This document shows positions 44,464-53,623 of a stretch of 64,000 nt of DNA, piece after piece. The notes beneath the pieces were generated by a model. It had not been told where the DNA came from. It made no database searches and saw only the letters and a program-made list of their open reading frames with translations. How positions within the stretch are numbered: the first letter of the stretch is position 1; every line of letters starts with the position of its first letter. A program made the position numbers and the translations under genes. The stretch is from Opitutia bacterium UBA4506. GTDB lineage: Bacteria; Verrucomicrobiota; Verrucomicrobiia; Opitutales; Puniceicoccaceae. The DNA lies in assembly GCA_002388665.1 (NCBI GenBank), contig DGMY01000043.1, positions 75,577 through 139,576 on the forward strand. The letters are read 5' to 3'.

Positions 44464-45261
44464 ATGTTTACCCGTCGCACTCTCTACTGCGCTTTCATCC
44501 TGATGCTCGTGCCCAGTATAGCCAGATCGATCGACAATAGCGAAACCACACATAGTTTCTATTTCCGATTGATGGGCCTTCCGCCAATGGGTCAAAAACA
44601 AGTACAGCATATCGACGAAGGACTAGATCAAAGCGTGTATGGAATCCGTTTCTTGTCCGGAGACGGTGAGACACAGATCATCGACCGGATTCCACTCTTT
44701 TCCCGATCGCCCCGATTCCGGTATGAAGGCACAGGTCCTCTAACCTTCTTTCGTCAAAATGCCGACGCCCAACTTCCCGACAAAGTTCTGGAGACGCTTG
44801 ATATCGATCCATCGTGGAAAGAAATACTGATTCTCGTACTGCCCGATGAAGTTGGCGCTCAAAATGAATTCCACACGATGGTCATGAGTGACGACAAAAA
44901 CTCCTTTCCACCAAATTCTGTACGTCTGATCAATTTTGCTCAAAACGACTTAGCCTGGAAAGTTGGTCAAAACCTCAAACTGATCACCAAGGGAAAAGGT
45001 CTGTCCGTTCCCATAAATATAGATAAGCCACAAATGGTCCCTCTAAAGATAGCAATGCTGGTTCCTGAAGATGGGGAATGGAGAAAAATTTTCTCAAGCG
45101 CGCTCCCGTTTCGCGGAAACAGCCGCTACATGTGCATTGTTCTGCCTTCGCCCAGAGACCCCCTCCTCCCGAGGATCCCTCCGATCATCATTCAGGACAT
45201 CCCCCAACCACTTCCAGAAACAACTCCCACCGAGGAAGAAGAAATTCTTCAATCCCACTAG
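44464..45261 (+). CDS. Secreted partner of Verru_Chthon A-like protein (second copy)
   Basis: A 265-residue protein with a signal peptide (LYCAFILMLVPSIARS). Its middle resembles the 11453 partner (SVRLINFAQNDLAWKVGQ). The C-terminus is Pro/Ile-rich then acidic (IPPIIIQDIPQPLPE; EEEE), which differs from the first copy. It is cotranscribed with the giant gene and precedes the GntR gene by 72 bp. The function is unknown. Confidence 0.78.
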   Translation: MFTRRTLYCAFILMLVPSIARSIDNSETTHSFYFRLMGLPPMGQKQVQHIDEGLDQSVYGIRFLSGDGETQIIDRIPLFSRSPRFRYEGTGPLTFFRQNADAQLPDKVLETLDIDPSWKEILILVLPDEVGAQNEFHTMVMSDDKNSFPPNSVRLINFAQNDLAWKVGQNLKLITKGKGLSVPINIDKPQMVPLKIAMLVPEDGEWRKIFSSALPFRGNSRYMCIVLPSPRDPLLPRIPPIIIQDIPQPLPETTPTEEEEILQSH

Positions 45262-45333
45262 CAATCCAGAACAGGAGCCCAACCGCCTGCCTTTGACTGC
45301 CACTCCAATTTCAACTGTGTATGAATACTTAAA

Positions 45334-46065
45334 ATGAAACGTCCCGTCATCATTGCCCATGAATATATTCGCAATCGCATTCTCTCTGGTGAATTCGCTA
45401 CAGGGGACACACTGTCAACCAAGCATCTTGCCGATGACATAGGCGTGAGCCGAACCCCTATCCGCGACGCCCTTCGCCAACTGGAAACCGAAGGGCTGGT
45501 CGAAATTTATCCCCGCCAGGAGGCACGAGTGAAACAAGCCAGCTACGAGGAGCTGCGGGATATTTGGGAGCTACGTATCGCCCTGGAAACACACGCCGCC
45601 TCACTCGCCGCTCTTCGACATACCCAGGAGGACATCGAGCGAATGGAACGACTCCTCGATGAAATGAGAAATCTGGTCGAAAAATTCCAGGATGACCCGG
45701 ACCGCGAAACCCGATTGAGAGTTCACCGACTACTTGGCCAAGCCGATATGAGGTTCCACCTTTCTATTTTCGACGCATCCCGGAACCGTTTAATCAAAGA
45801 CGAGATCCACCGCTTTCGGCTCATTCACGACGTGGTCCTGCCCTTCAGCAAGAATCCGTCCCGCATTAGCGACACCAAGAGTTTCGCCGAGAACCTGATC
45901 GTGTGGGAGAGCCACCGCACGATCCTGGACGCCATAAAAGCCAAAGATATCGAGGCGACGTATATCGCAATGAAGGAGCACCTAACCCCACCGAAAAAAC
46001 AACAGCTTCAAGATCTCCGGGATGAGATGGAAAATCGATCCATCAAACTCGCAGAACTCGTCTAA
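45334..46065 (+). CDS. GntR/FadR-family (FCD) transcriptional regulator
   Basis: A 243-residue regulator. The winged helix shows LADDIGVSRTPIRDALRQLE (about 30-49), and the FCD effector domain has the metal-binding pattern of Asp and three His residues (ADMRFHLSIFDASRN, ESHRTIL, MKEHL). FCD regulators respond to sugar acids and related carboxylates. It lies 23 bp upstream of an SDR gene and is probably cotranscribed. A TGTGTAT half-site lies just upstream (45316-45322). The second GntR protein, at 46941, is similar in layout and may bind related sites. Confidence 0.93.
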   Translation: MKRPVIIAHEYIRNRILSGEFATGDTLSTKHLADDIGVSRTPIRDALRQLETEGLVEIYPRQEARVKQASYEELRDIWELRIALETHAASLAALRHTQEDIERMERLLDEMRNLVEKFQDDPDRETRLRVHRLLGQADMRFHLSIFDASRNRLIKDEIHRFRLIHDVVLPFSKNPSRISDTKSFAENLIVWESHRTILDAIKAKDIEATYIAMKEHLTPPKKQQLQDLRDEMENRSIKLAELV

Positions 46066-46088
46066 TTACTCAAATACCCCAAGCAACT

Positions 46089-46892
46089 ATGGACGCCCAC
46101 GAATACTACGACCTAACAGGCAAAGTTGCCATTGTAACCGGCGGCGCTGGCTGGCTCGGCACTCCCATGTCAGAAGCCTTAGCCGAAATGGGAGCGACCG
46201 TCGCAGTAATTGACATTAATCGCGATGCAATTGACCGAGTGGTCGACTCGCTGGAGTCCCGCAATCTCAAGGCCATCGGCAAGGTCGCCGACACAATAGA
46301 AGAGACTTCATTGCGTAAAGTGATCGACGAAGTCGCCAATGAGCTCGGGCGGCTGGATGTGCTAATCAATTGTGCCTACAAAACCCCAACACCACTTCTC
46401 GATGAGACTACAGGAGACGACATGCAGGAGGCCTTCAAAGCCGCTACTGCATTTATGGTGGGCGCACAGCAGGCCGCTATCCATATGCGGAAGGTAGGCG
46501 GCGGCAGCATTATCAATGTCGGAAGCATGTACGGCTCTGTCACCGGATATCCTGAGGTGTACAAAGACTTAATGGATCCGAACCCAATCACCTACCAAGC
46601 CAGCAAAGGGGCGGTTTTACAAATAACTCGGCACCTATCGGTTTACTACGCTGAAGATGGAATACGCGTAAATACTCTTAGCCCCGGACCATTTCCAAAC
46701 CCGAACAAGCCGGGATACAAAGAGGATCCTAATCTAAAGGAATTTGTCCGTCGTCTAGGCAAAAACTCTCCAATGGGACGAATTGGCAGACCTGATGAGT
46801 TCAAGGGACCAGTCACCTTTCTCGCCTCCAATGCGTCCAGCTACGTTACGGGCCAAAACCTTCTTGTCGACGGAGGCTGGACAGTCTGGTAG
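46089..46892 (+). CDS. SDR-family oxidoreductase
   Basis: A 267-residue classical short-chain dehydrogenase. The coenzyme motif is VTGGAGWLGTP, the catalytic pair is YQASK (ITYQASKGAVL), and the C-terminus VTGQNLLVDGGWTVW is typical. It is probably a sugar or sugar-acid dehydrogenase of the cluster's catabolic pathway, coupled to the GntR gene upstream. It converges with the second GntR gene, 48 bp apart. The substrate cannot be stated. Confidence 0.92.
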   Translation: MDAHEYYDLTGKVAIVTGGAGWLGTPMSEALAEMGATVAVIDINRDAIDRVVDSLESRNLKAIGKVADTIEETSLRKVIDEVANELGRLDVLINCAYKTPTPLLDETTGDDMQEAFKAATAFMVGAQQAAIHMRKVGGGSIINVGSMYGSVTGYPEVYKDLMDPNPITYQASKGAVLQITRHLSVYYAEDGIRVNTLSPGPFPNPNKPGYKEDPNLKEFVRRLGKNSPMGRIGRPDEFKGPVTFLASNASSYVTGQNLLVDGGWTVW

Positions 46893-46940
46893 TCCCCCAG
46901 CATTTCCCCTCTACCTGTTACCTGACCCGTATTTCGCTCC

Positions 46941-47675
46941 CTACAGTTCGTCACGGGAATCTCGCGACAGAAGGTCTTCGGGATGCGCGACTCCTTTTCG
47001 GATGATCACATCCTTAATATGTTCCTCCATTGCCGATCGCGCCGCAGTGACATCGCGCGACTCAATCGCTTTGAGAACAGCGCTGTGAGAAGCCTGCACC
47101 CCGCGCAAATGGGAAGCATCCCTCTGCCGTCCGAGCTCTGTTTCTATGACTGAGGCAAACGTACCGGTTCTCCCTTCGACCACTTGCCTGATAAGATTCA
47201 TTCGCTCAACTTCGCGACGCACCATACTGTTTCGCGATGCATCGATTATTGCCATATGAAACATCACATCGGCTTTGACCAGCTGCTCACGAACCGAGAG
47301 CTGAAATGGATCGTTCAACAGTTGTTCCGTCAGTTTTTTAAATTGATCAAATGTCCCTTGAATCAATCTCATCTCGTTACTAGTCCGATTCTCAGCCGCT
47401 TGCCCAGCGGCAAAGGATTCTAAAGCGAGCCTCACTTCACACAATTCGGTAAACTCTTTTTCATCCATCTGAGTAACGTGCGCCCCCAACCGGGAAACAA
47501 TGGTAACCAAACCATCCGACTCCAAACGGCGAAGAGCGTCCCGCACCGGAGTTCGGCTAACTCCAATTTGAATCGCTAGATCACCCGTCATCAAAGGCTC
47601 TCCCGGTGCAAAGCATCCGCTCAAAATCTTCTCTCGTAGAAAATCATACGCAACATCCGTATTAACCCTCCTCAT
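46941..47675 (-). CDS. GntR/FadR-family (FCD) transcriptional regulator (second)
   Basis: A 244-residue regulator. The DNA-binding helix region is LAIQIGVSRTPVRDALRRLE; the FCD domain contains ADVMFHMAIIDASRN, ASHSAVLKAI and MEEHI, again giving Asp and His ligands. It follows the sialidase-like fusion gene by 42 bp on the same strand, so the two probably form a unit transcribed from the divergent promoter near 50430. Having two FCD regulators within 2.5 kb suggests either two effectors or one activator/repressor pair. Confidence 0.93.
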   Translation of the reverse strand: MRRVNTDVAYDFLREKILSGCFAPGEPLMTGDLAIQIGVSRTPVRDALRRLESDGLVTIVSRLGAHVTQMDEKEFTELCEVRLALESFAAGQAAENRTSNEMRLIQGTFDQFKKLTEQLLNDPFQLSVREQLVKADVMFHMAIIDASRNSMVRREVERMNLIRQVVEGRTGTFASVIETELGRQRDASHLRGVQASHSAVLKAIESRDVTAARSAMEEHIKDVIIRKGVAHPEDLLSRDSRDEL

Positions 47676-47717
47676 TGTAAATCCTCCAAATTCATTACTC
47701 GATTATCTAACAACTAT

Positions 47718-50396
47718 CTAGTGCTCGGAAAAGACCGCAATCCCAGCTTCGACTAAATCGATTTCTCCTCTCAACGCACCTGAGCGGACAAACCGAATTT
47801 CATTCTTTCCTTGTTTCAATGGACAATCCTCTGGCAACGATAATTGGACATAAACGGATGCTGGCAACGGATGCAATTTTCGGCCTCTCGAACCAATGGG
47901 TCCCTCAACCGGCAGTGCGAAATCAAGCAAGGAACCAGAGTGAACAATCCGACCATTGATCTGAATATTCAATTCGAAATCATACACCTTCTTCAACCCA
48001 GACAGGCCCAGTCGCAGCGATGCCGGAACAGTCATCTCGGAATCAAGATTCTCCCCTACTATCAATTCCAGCTGAACGGGTTCTTCGTGATTCAATGCCA
48101 CCGGAACTTGCTTCCGATATTCATAAGCGTCCTCCCGATCATTCCAGTGCGAGGGCGTAACCGAATAGACCCGCGGTCCATTCATAGGATCCTCCACCGC
48201 AAACAGAATCTCCGCCGATAATTCAGTGAGCGGCAGATTGAAATTATAGAGCTCCACACCAGCAGCTCCCTGAAAACGGTAATTCTCAACTGATCCTCTC
48301 ACTACCTCAACCAAGGTGAGGCGCTGCCCCGCGAGAGTATAATCTCCCTCTTTCGGATCGACGACGAAGGGCCAGGAAAACTGGTTTCGGTTGAATATAG
48401 CCGGGTACACGGTAGCACCCTGAGGGGTCGCTATTTCAACAAACTCCGCAACAGGAAGATCGGGCGCGATAGTCATTGCGGGTGATGGGATAACCACATC
48501 TACGTAGCCACGGTCGAGCCATGTCGCCAGATCAATGCCAGCCCAGAGACAGTTGCGCAAGGACGGCGGTACCCGTACCTGCAATGAGAAATAATGGCCG
48601 TGCTTCTCTCCGGCCTCGTCCAGAGATTCACGCACGTCGGCAATCATCTCAGTCAGGAGAGCGGATCCTTCCTCCACCCCGCCCGGAGGGAACAGGATCG
48701 GGATCCTCATAAAGTCCAGCTGCAACCCGTGCATCCACTCTCCGTAGCGATCAATGACTTCCCGAATCACTGCGAGACGGTGTTCACGAACCTCCTCATG
48801 AGTATAGTCGAGCAAACGCCCAAATGGTTCATGTTCGACTGGTGATTGTCCTATAGTAAAACGATTCTGATTTTCCAACCAAAAGGCCCCGGTTAATACG
48901 TTGTTACTGGGATCATGGACAAAATGCGCGTCGTTCATCCGTAGGCTGGGTACAAAATACATTCCCATCGCAGCAGCCTCCTCGGCGGCAATCTGCAATG
49001 GATCCATCCCGGCTTCCACATTTGCCCTGATGATTGGCATTCGTTGATCCCAAGGGGCCTTTTTCTCGCCGGCAGACTCTCTCCACCCAAAGGAACTTCC
49101 TACTTCACTGGGATAGAGAAGGATGTCCGATCCAGTCGCCACCGAGTGCACCAACGTCCTTACAGGCGTATCTTCAAGACCCCGAAACATCGCCCGTAGA
49201 TTCCGCTCTGACATCTCCGGGTCAGGATCGGTGAACGAGAAATCGCCGTCCTCATTGAACATCACTCCAAAATCCGGCACTGGACGGCGGTTCGTCCCTA
49301 CCGGAACAGGAGCCAGGGGAGGTCCCTCGCTTTCCTTAGCAGGCAACAAAACCTTCGCTAAAAATATCTTAGAGGCTCCTTCGTGAGTGGAATAGTAGCT
49401 CACCCAAAGCGCACCATCATGCCAAACCATTCCTGGATATCCACAGTCTCCGCCACTAGGAAGATGCTCCAACAATTTCAGTTCCCCCGTCTCTGTGTCC
49501 AACTCCAATAGTGACATTCGCGCCGGGCCCATACGCGTCCTCGCTCCAACAATCCAACGACCATCGGGCAGTTGCAAAAATTCAGGACCTCCTAGATAGA
49601 CTCCGGTATCCTGCCATTCCCATTCGGTATATGGCGGTTCGCTCCGTCCAAGGAATGCAGGATCCCGGGAATACCCACCCGATTCCAATTGAACACCTTC
49701 ACGTCGAACCAAAGCCAAAAGACTCCCCTGATCATTAAACCGCAAGGTCGTTTCATTGGGCGAGTTCTCAGACAGCATCGGAGAACCCACCGGACTGAAA
49801 TTCAATGCATCGTCCGATTCATAGAGCTGAATCGACTCCGGCCAACGATAACCTACCGAGTAAACCTTATCGCCATTCCATGTAAGGCGCCACATCCAGA
49901 CCCCTTCGTCCCCTACTCGCTCAGGATAGCTCCAGCTGATCCCGTCATCCGAAAACGAAACAAACGACTGAAATTGATCCAATCGATGAGAACCGGACGG
50001 CCTGGACTCGTAGGTGGTGGAAGCTCCCGAGACGACTAAGCGTCCGTCCTCTCCAATCGAGAATTGAGGGTCCCGCAAGTCTCTCCCCGACTCTTCCAAA
50101 ATTGCTGCAGTTTCCCACTCAATCCCATCTTTCGAGCGGAGTATTCGAATCGTCCCTCCAGGCGAAGCATGGCTCTCACCCTCCCTGAACGTACAATAGA
50201 AAGCCTCCTGGAACCAAATGAGATCACTGAAAGCCGCATGACTGCCTCCACTCCATAACGCCTCAACAGACTCGACCACCACATCGTCACTGGGGCCGAT
50301 CGACTTCGAATAGAGCCCGATCCATCCTAGAAAAATGAAAACCGTGATAATCTGAATTTTCGAACAAGTGGCATGCATAGTGCTTAACGTTTTCAT
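47718..50396 (-). CDS. Sialidase-like propeller fused to a TIM-barrel-like glycosidase domain
   Basis: An 892-residue secreted protein (hydrophobic segment IITVFIFLGWIGLYSKSI near the start). Residues about 35-350 look like a sialidase/neuraminidase beta-propeller: Asp-box-like turns (RSKDGIEWET, FSDDGISWSYPER) and HDGALWVSYYSTHEGASKI. Residues about 360-700 look like a TIM barrel of the kind in GHL10/GH10-like proteins, with HGLQLDFMRIP on a core strand. The last 150 residues form a beta-sandwich. It could release or recognise a terminal acidic sugar; the catalytic Tyr/Glu of true sialidases cannot be confirmed by eye. Confidence 0.7.
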   Translation of the reverse strand: MKTLSTMHATCSKIQIITVFIFLGWIGLYSKSIGPSDDVVVESVEALWSGGSHAAFSDLIWFQEAFYCTFREGESHASPGGTIRILRSKDGIEWETAAILEESGRDLRDPQFSIGEDGRLVVSGASTTYESRPSGSHRLDQFQSFVSFSDDGISWSYPERVGDEGVWMWRLTWNGDKVYSVGYRWPESIQLYESDDALNFSPVGSPMLSENSPNETTLRFNDQGSLLALVRREGVQLESGGYSRDPAFLGRSEPPYTEWEWQDTGVYLGGPEFLQLPDGRWIVGARTRMGPARMSLLELDTETGELKLLEHLPSGGDCGYPGMVWHDGALWVSYYSTHEGASKIFLAKVLLPAKESEGPPLAPVPVGTNRRPVPDFGVMFNEDGDFSFTDPDPEMSERNLRAMFRGLEDTPVRTLVHSVATGSDILLYPSEVGSSFGWRESAGEKKAPWDQRMPIIRANVEAGMDPLQIAAEEAAAMGMYFVPSLRMNDAHFVHDPSNNVLTGAFWLENQNRFTIGQSPVEHEPFGRLLDYTHEEVREHRLAVIREVIDRYGEWMHGLQLDFMRIPILFPPGGVEEGSALLTEMIADVRESLDEAGEKHGHYFSLQVRVPPSLRNCLWAGIDLATWLDRGYVDVVIPSPAMTIAPDLPVAEFVEIATPQGATVYPAIFNRNQFSWPFVVDPKEGDYTLAGQRLTLVEVVRGSVENYRFQGAAGVELYNFNLPLTELSAEILFAVEDPMNGPRVYSVTPSHWNDREDAYEYRKQVPVALNHEEPVQLELIVGENLDSEMTVPASLRLGLSGLKKVYDFELNIQINGRIVHSGSLLDFALPVEGPIGSRGRKLHPLPASVYVQLSLPEDCPLKQGKNEIRFVRSGALRGEIDLVEAGIAVFSEH

Positions 50397-50426
50397 TGAT
50401 TTCTAATAGTGATTTCCGCTCCTTTT

Positions 50427-50434
50427 TGTATACA
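50427..50434. promoter_or_regulatory. TGTATACA palindrome in divergent promoter
   Basis: An 8-bp perfect palindrome in the 84-bp gap between the divergent fusion gene and PEP-CTERM gene, in TTTTTGTATACACGAG context. One site could regulate both directions. It is a likely GntR-family operator by core sequence. Confidence 0.45.
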
Positions 50435-50480
50435 CGAGTATAATTTTCAACCTTTTTCACAGTTAAACTAACTAAAAACC

Positions 50481-51341
50481 ATGAAGCTAACACCGTTACG
50501 TCTCCTCTCTCCATCAACCGGCAAAGCACTCGCCGTGCTCACCGCAATAAAATTTGCGGTCGTCGCGAATGCAGCCACCCTTCTCTATGAGGGTTTCGAT
50601 TACACCGGCTCAAATCTCGACAGTGCAAACGGCGGAAGTGGATGGACCACGTCCTGGCAGAGCAACTCCGCGCTCAGTGCCGACAGCACAGCCAACATCG
50701 GTTCTGGCAGCTTGGTCGCACCCACTGATTCAGTTGCTCCGACGGGAAACAGCATCTCATTGACCGATCCGGGCGGCCAGGTTCTTGCTGCTCGCGGCAT
50801 CGCGGAACCTGCGAGAATTGATTTGGGAAGCGACAGCACTTTCTATTTCAGCTTTCTGGCAGAGAAAACAACTAGTGGTCTGTATATGAATTTCCGTCAG
50901 GGCAACAGCACCAATGTTCTCTCGCTCGCAGTCAGCAGCGGTGGAGCCGTCACAATGACTCTGGATGACGTGGCAACCAGCAGCGGCACTGTGATCGCAA
51001 ACAACTATTCATACCTCTATGTCGGGAAAATAGTGGGCTCCTCAACAGGGGCCGCCACTGCCTACTTCACTCGCTACGTCGAAGCACCTCTTCAATCCCT
51101 GCCTTCATTAGAACCTGAATCCTGGCTGCTCGAAGCAACCCTTCCCGAAGCCTCAATACTATTCGCCGACCGGATCGTTCTTAGCGGTGGATCGAACCGC
51201 ACAGTCAGCTACGACGAGATCCGGATAGGTTCTACCTGGGCGGAAGGGGTTGGCGTAATCCCAGAACCATCTGCCTTCGCGGCAATCTCAGGGATACTGG
51301 TTCTCGGTCTAGCATTCACACGCCGGCCTTCGCGTTCCTAA
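50481..51341 (+). CDS. PEP-CTERM sorting-domain protein
   Basis: A 286-residue protein with an N-terminal export segment (AVLTAIKFAVVANAATLLYE) and a jelly-roll-like body (LYEGFDYTGSNLDSANGGSG; later RTVSYDEIRIGSTWAEGVG), like LamG-type surface proteins. The tail is IPEPSAFAAISGILVLGLA followed by FTRRPSRS, the PEP-CTERM signal. It begins the rightward transcription unit and may bind the polysaccharide degraded by this cluster. Confidence 0.9.
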   Translation: MKLTPLRLLSPSTGKALAVLTAIKFAVVANAATLLYEGFDYTGSNLDSANGGSGWTTSWQSNSALSADSTANIGSGSLVAPTDSVAPTGNSISLTDPGGQVLAARGIAEPARIDLGSDSTFYFSFLAEKTTSGLYMNFRQGNSTNVLSLAVSSGGAVTMTLDDVATSSGTVIANNYSYLYVGKIVGSSTGAATAYFTRYVEAPLQSLPSLEPESWLLEATLPEASILFADRIVLSGGSNRTVSYDEIRIGSTWAEGVGVIPEPSAFAAISGILVLGLAFTRRPSRS

Positions 51342-51387
51342 AAGGAATTACCCCGCCTTCGCGTAATATTGTCCTGACGTTTAGAAT

Positions 51388-51969
51388 ATGCGAATCCGCC
51401 AATTATCACTTCTAGGTGCTTGCTGCTTACTGACGCTTTCGGCACGCGCCGCCGAGATCGAAGTTGAGTGGGATCTATTCGACCACGCCAGCAATACGGA
51501 CGTTCCTGTCCATCGGTCTTCAGAAGAAATAGATGCCAGCTCGATTACGTTCAGCCCCCGCATCATTCCTTCACCGAATATTCTTGATGCCATAGCAGCG
51601 GCGGGCTGGAGCTCCAGCCCGCTTGCTGACTCTCGGTTCTTCAGCTTCACACTAGGCAGCACGGGCCCTGCAATAGACCTGTCCCGGTTCGAACTCGCGG
51701 CCCGACGCGTAAACCACAAAGCACCAAGTCGCTTGACGATTCGAGCCTCCCGAGACGGATTTGAATCCTACCTTCTCATCTACGAAGGCGAGCTAAATGA
51801 CCTGGAAGCTCACGACATTTCCATTGATCTAAGCCAATTCGAATCTTTTCGCTCATTGCGAGGATATGTCGAATTTCGCATCTACGGGGGAGAACATTCG
51901 TCGGGCAGCGGGGTCCTCGCTTTGCAGAATCACAGTAAAGCCAGATCCATCCGAATTCTAGCCGACTGA
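51388..51969 (+). CDS. Secreted hypothetical protein
   Basis: A 193-residue protein with a signal peptide (LLGACCLLTLSARAAEIE). The body is predicted beta-rich, with a jelly-roll-like end (LSQFESFRSLRGYVEFRIYG). It lacks a PEP-CTERM tail. It follows the PEP-CTERM gene by 46 bp and precedes the symporter by 138 bp. I do not recognise the family; a carbohydrate-binding role is possible from fold impression only. Confidence 0.65.
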   Translation: MRIRQLSLLGACCLLTLSARAAEIEVEWDLFDHASNTDVPVHRSSEEIDASSITFSPRIIPSPNILDAIAAAGWSSSPLADSRFFSFTLGSTGPAIDLSRFELAARRVNHKAPSRLTIRASRDGFESYLLIYEGELNDLEAHDISIDLSQFESFRSLRGYVEFRIYGGEHSSGSGVLALQNHSKARSIRILAD

Positions 51970-52107
51970 ATAGACGGATGTCCTCAGCGATCTTCGATCC
52001 ACGAACGCAGATTAACTCTCGCAGTTCAGCAGTCGCAGTCGATCCGGAATTCACTCTGAATTCTCAATTCAGCACCTTCACCCCTATCCCATCGTAGAGG
52101 ACCCCAT

Positions 52108-53619
52108 ATGCTAAGCGCACTGGATTACACTCTGATCGTACTGTTTCTTCTTCTAACAGCAGTCATCGGAATCGCGACAAGAGGGAAGCAGGATAAGTCA
52201 TCAGACTTCTTTCTTTCCACGGGAACGCTCCCTGGATTTGTCGGAAACGGGATTGTAGGTCTCAGCATTGCAGCTACATTCTTTAGCGGGATCACCTTTC
52301 TGGCCTACCCAAGCGTCATCCTCAATCACGGTCTCGTCATATTCACCGCGAGCGTGACTTTCATCCTGCAATACTTTGTAGTGGTGGTATTCTTCGTCCC
52401 TCGGTTTCGACGAAAGCAATGGAAGTCTCCCTATGAGATTCTGGAAGAACGTTTCGGCCAATCAACTCGGAAAGTTTCCAGTATCCTTTACATACTGATG
52501 CGGCTGGGCTGGATGTCCGCTCTAATCTACGCGCCGACCGTCGCAATCCTCGGCGCGACTGGCCTGGATGACAATTGGTTCTGGCCCGTTGTTCTGTTGG
52601 TCGGCCTTTCCAGCACAATCTACTCGGCCTTTGGAGGGCTCCGAGGAATCATGGTTACCGATGCCATGCAAATGCTGGTCATTGTAATGGGTTGTCTCGT
52701 AACGATTGCCTTCATTGCCGTCAGCCTCCCTCCCTCTTTCAACGAGGTCTATGACGCTCTCAAGGAACGGGGAACGCTGCGGACTTTCGATTTCTCCTTC
52801 GATATATCCATTACCACCACAACATGGTCTGTGTTGATCGGCAGCTTTTTCGCGACTGCAGCAATGTATGTCGGAGACCAGATGTCACTGCAGCGATACA
52901 TGACCTCCGAATCGATAGCAGATGTCCGCCGGTCATTCATTGTAAACGTGGTCGGGGTGATTGGAATTCTAACTATCCTTGCAGGAATCGGTCTCAGTCT
53001 TTCCGCATGGGTCGCATTTCACCCTGAGGTGGAGCTCCCCGAAAATTCCGATCAGATCTTTCCATTCTTTGTCGCGAGCCAACTTCCTTCCGGATTGGCG
53101 GGACTCATTCTGGCGGCCCTTCTAGCGGCAACCATGAGCAGTATGACCAGTGGAATTAACGCACTGAGCAGCACGGTCCAACTGGACCTTATGCCACGGC
53201 AATTCTCCCGCGTAAACGACAGACAACAACTCGTCCTTGCCCGAACCCTGAGCTTCGGTATCGGCCTTACAGCGACTCTGGGCGCAGGACTGGTAGCTCA
53301 ACTTGGTCAAATCTTTGATATCACCCAAAAGCTTTTGGGCTTATTTCTAGGGCCGCTAGGAGTATGTCTTATTGTAGCAGTGCTCCCCGTACAGGTATCT
53401 GGTAAGCGAGTGATCACCGGAATGATTGCAGGATTTCTAACCGGTGCAGTCGCAGCCTTCTCGCCCCAACTAGCCCAACTGTCCCCGGTCTTTCCGCAGA
53501 TCGGATCGATGTGGGTCGCCCCCATTGCTATATTAGTAACGGCATTAACAATACTAGTGGGAACGTCCTGGCGAAGAAAAGTAGGTATCGATAAAATTCC
53601 AGCTGAATCTGACTACTAA
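52108..53619 (+). CDS. SSS-family sodium:solute symporter (second)
   Basis: A 503-residue inner-membrane transporter with about 13 hydrophobic segments. Family features include YTLIVLFLLLTAVIGIATRG at the start and LLAATMSSMTSGINALSSTV in the later core. AGAGG is 8 bases upstream of the ATG. It heads a five-gene operon of catabolic enzymes with gaps of 4 bp, overlaps, and 27 bp, so it probably imports the sugar acid that they degrade. It is closer in length to sialic-acid or uronate-type members than the first symporter. Confidence 0.93.
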   Translation: MLSALDYTLIVLFLLLTAVIGIATRGKQDKSSDFFLSTGTLPGFVGNGIVGLSIAATFFSGITFLAYPSVILNHGLVIFTASVTFILQYFVVVVFFVPRFRRKQWKSPYEILEERFGQSTRKVSSILYILMRLGWMSALIYAPTVAILGATGLDDNWFWPVVLLVGLSSTIYSAFGGLRGIMVTDAMQMLVIVMGCLVTIAFIAVSLPPSFNEVYDALKERGTLRTFDFSFDISITTTTWSVLIGSFFATAAMYVGDQMSLQRYMTSESIADVRRSFIVNVVGVIGILTILAGIGLSLSAWVAFHPEVELPENSDQIFPFFVASQLPSGLAGLILAALLAATMSSMTSGINALSSTVQLDLMPRQFSRVNDRQQLVLARTLSFGIGLTATLGAGLVAQLGQIFDITQKLLGLFLGPLGVCLIVAVLPVQVSGKRVITGMIAGFLTGAVAAFSPQLAQLSPVFPQIGSMWVAPIAILVTALTILVGTSWRRKVGIDKIPAESDY

Positions 53620-53623
53620 AAGA

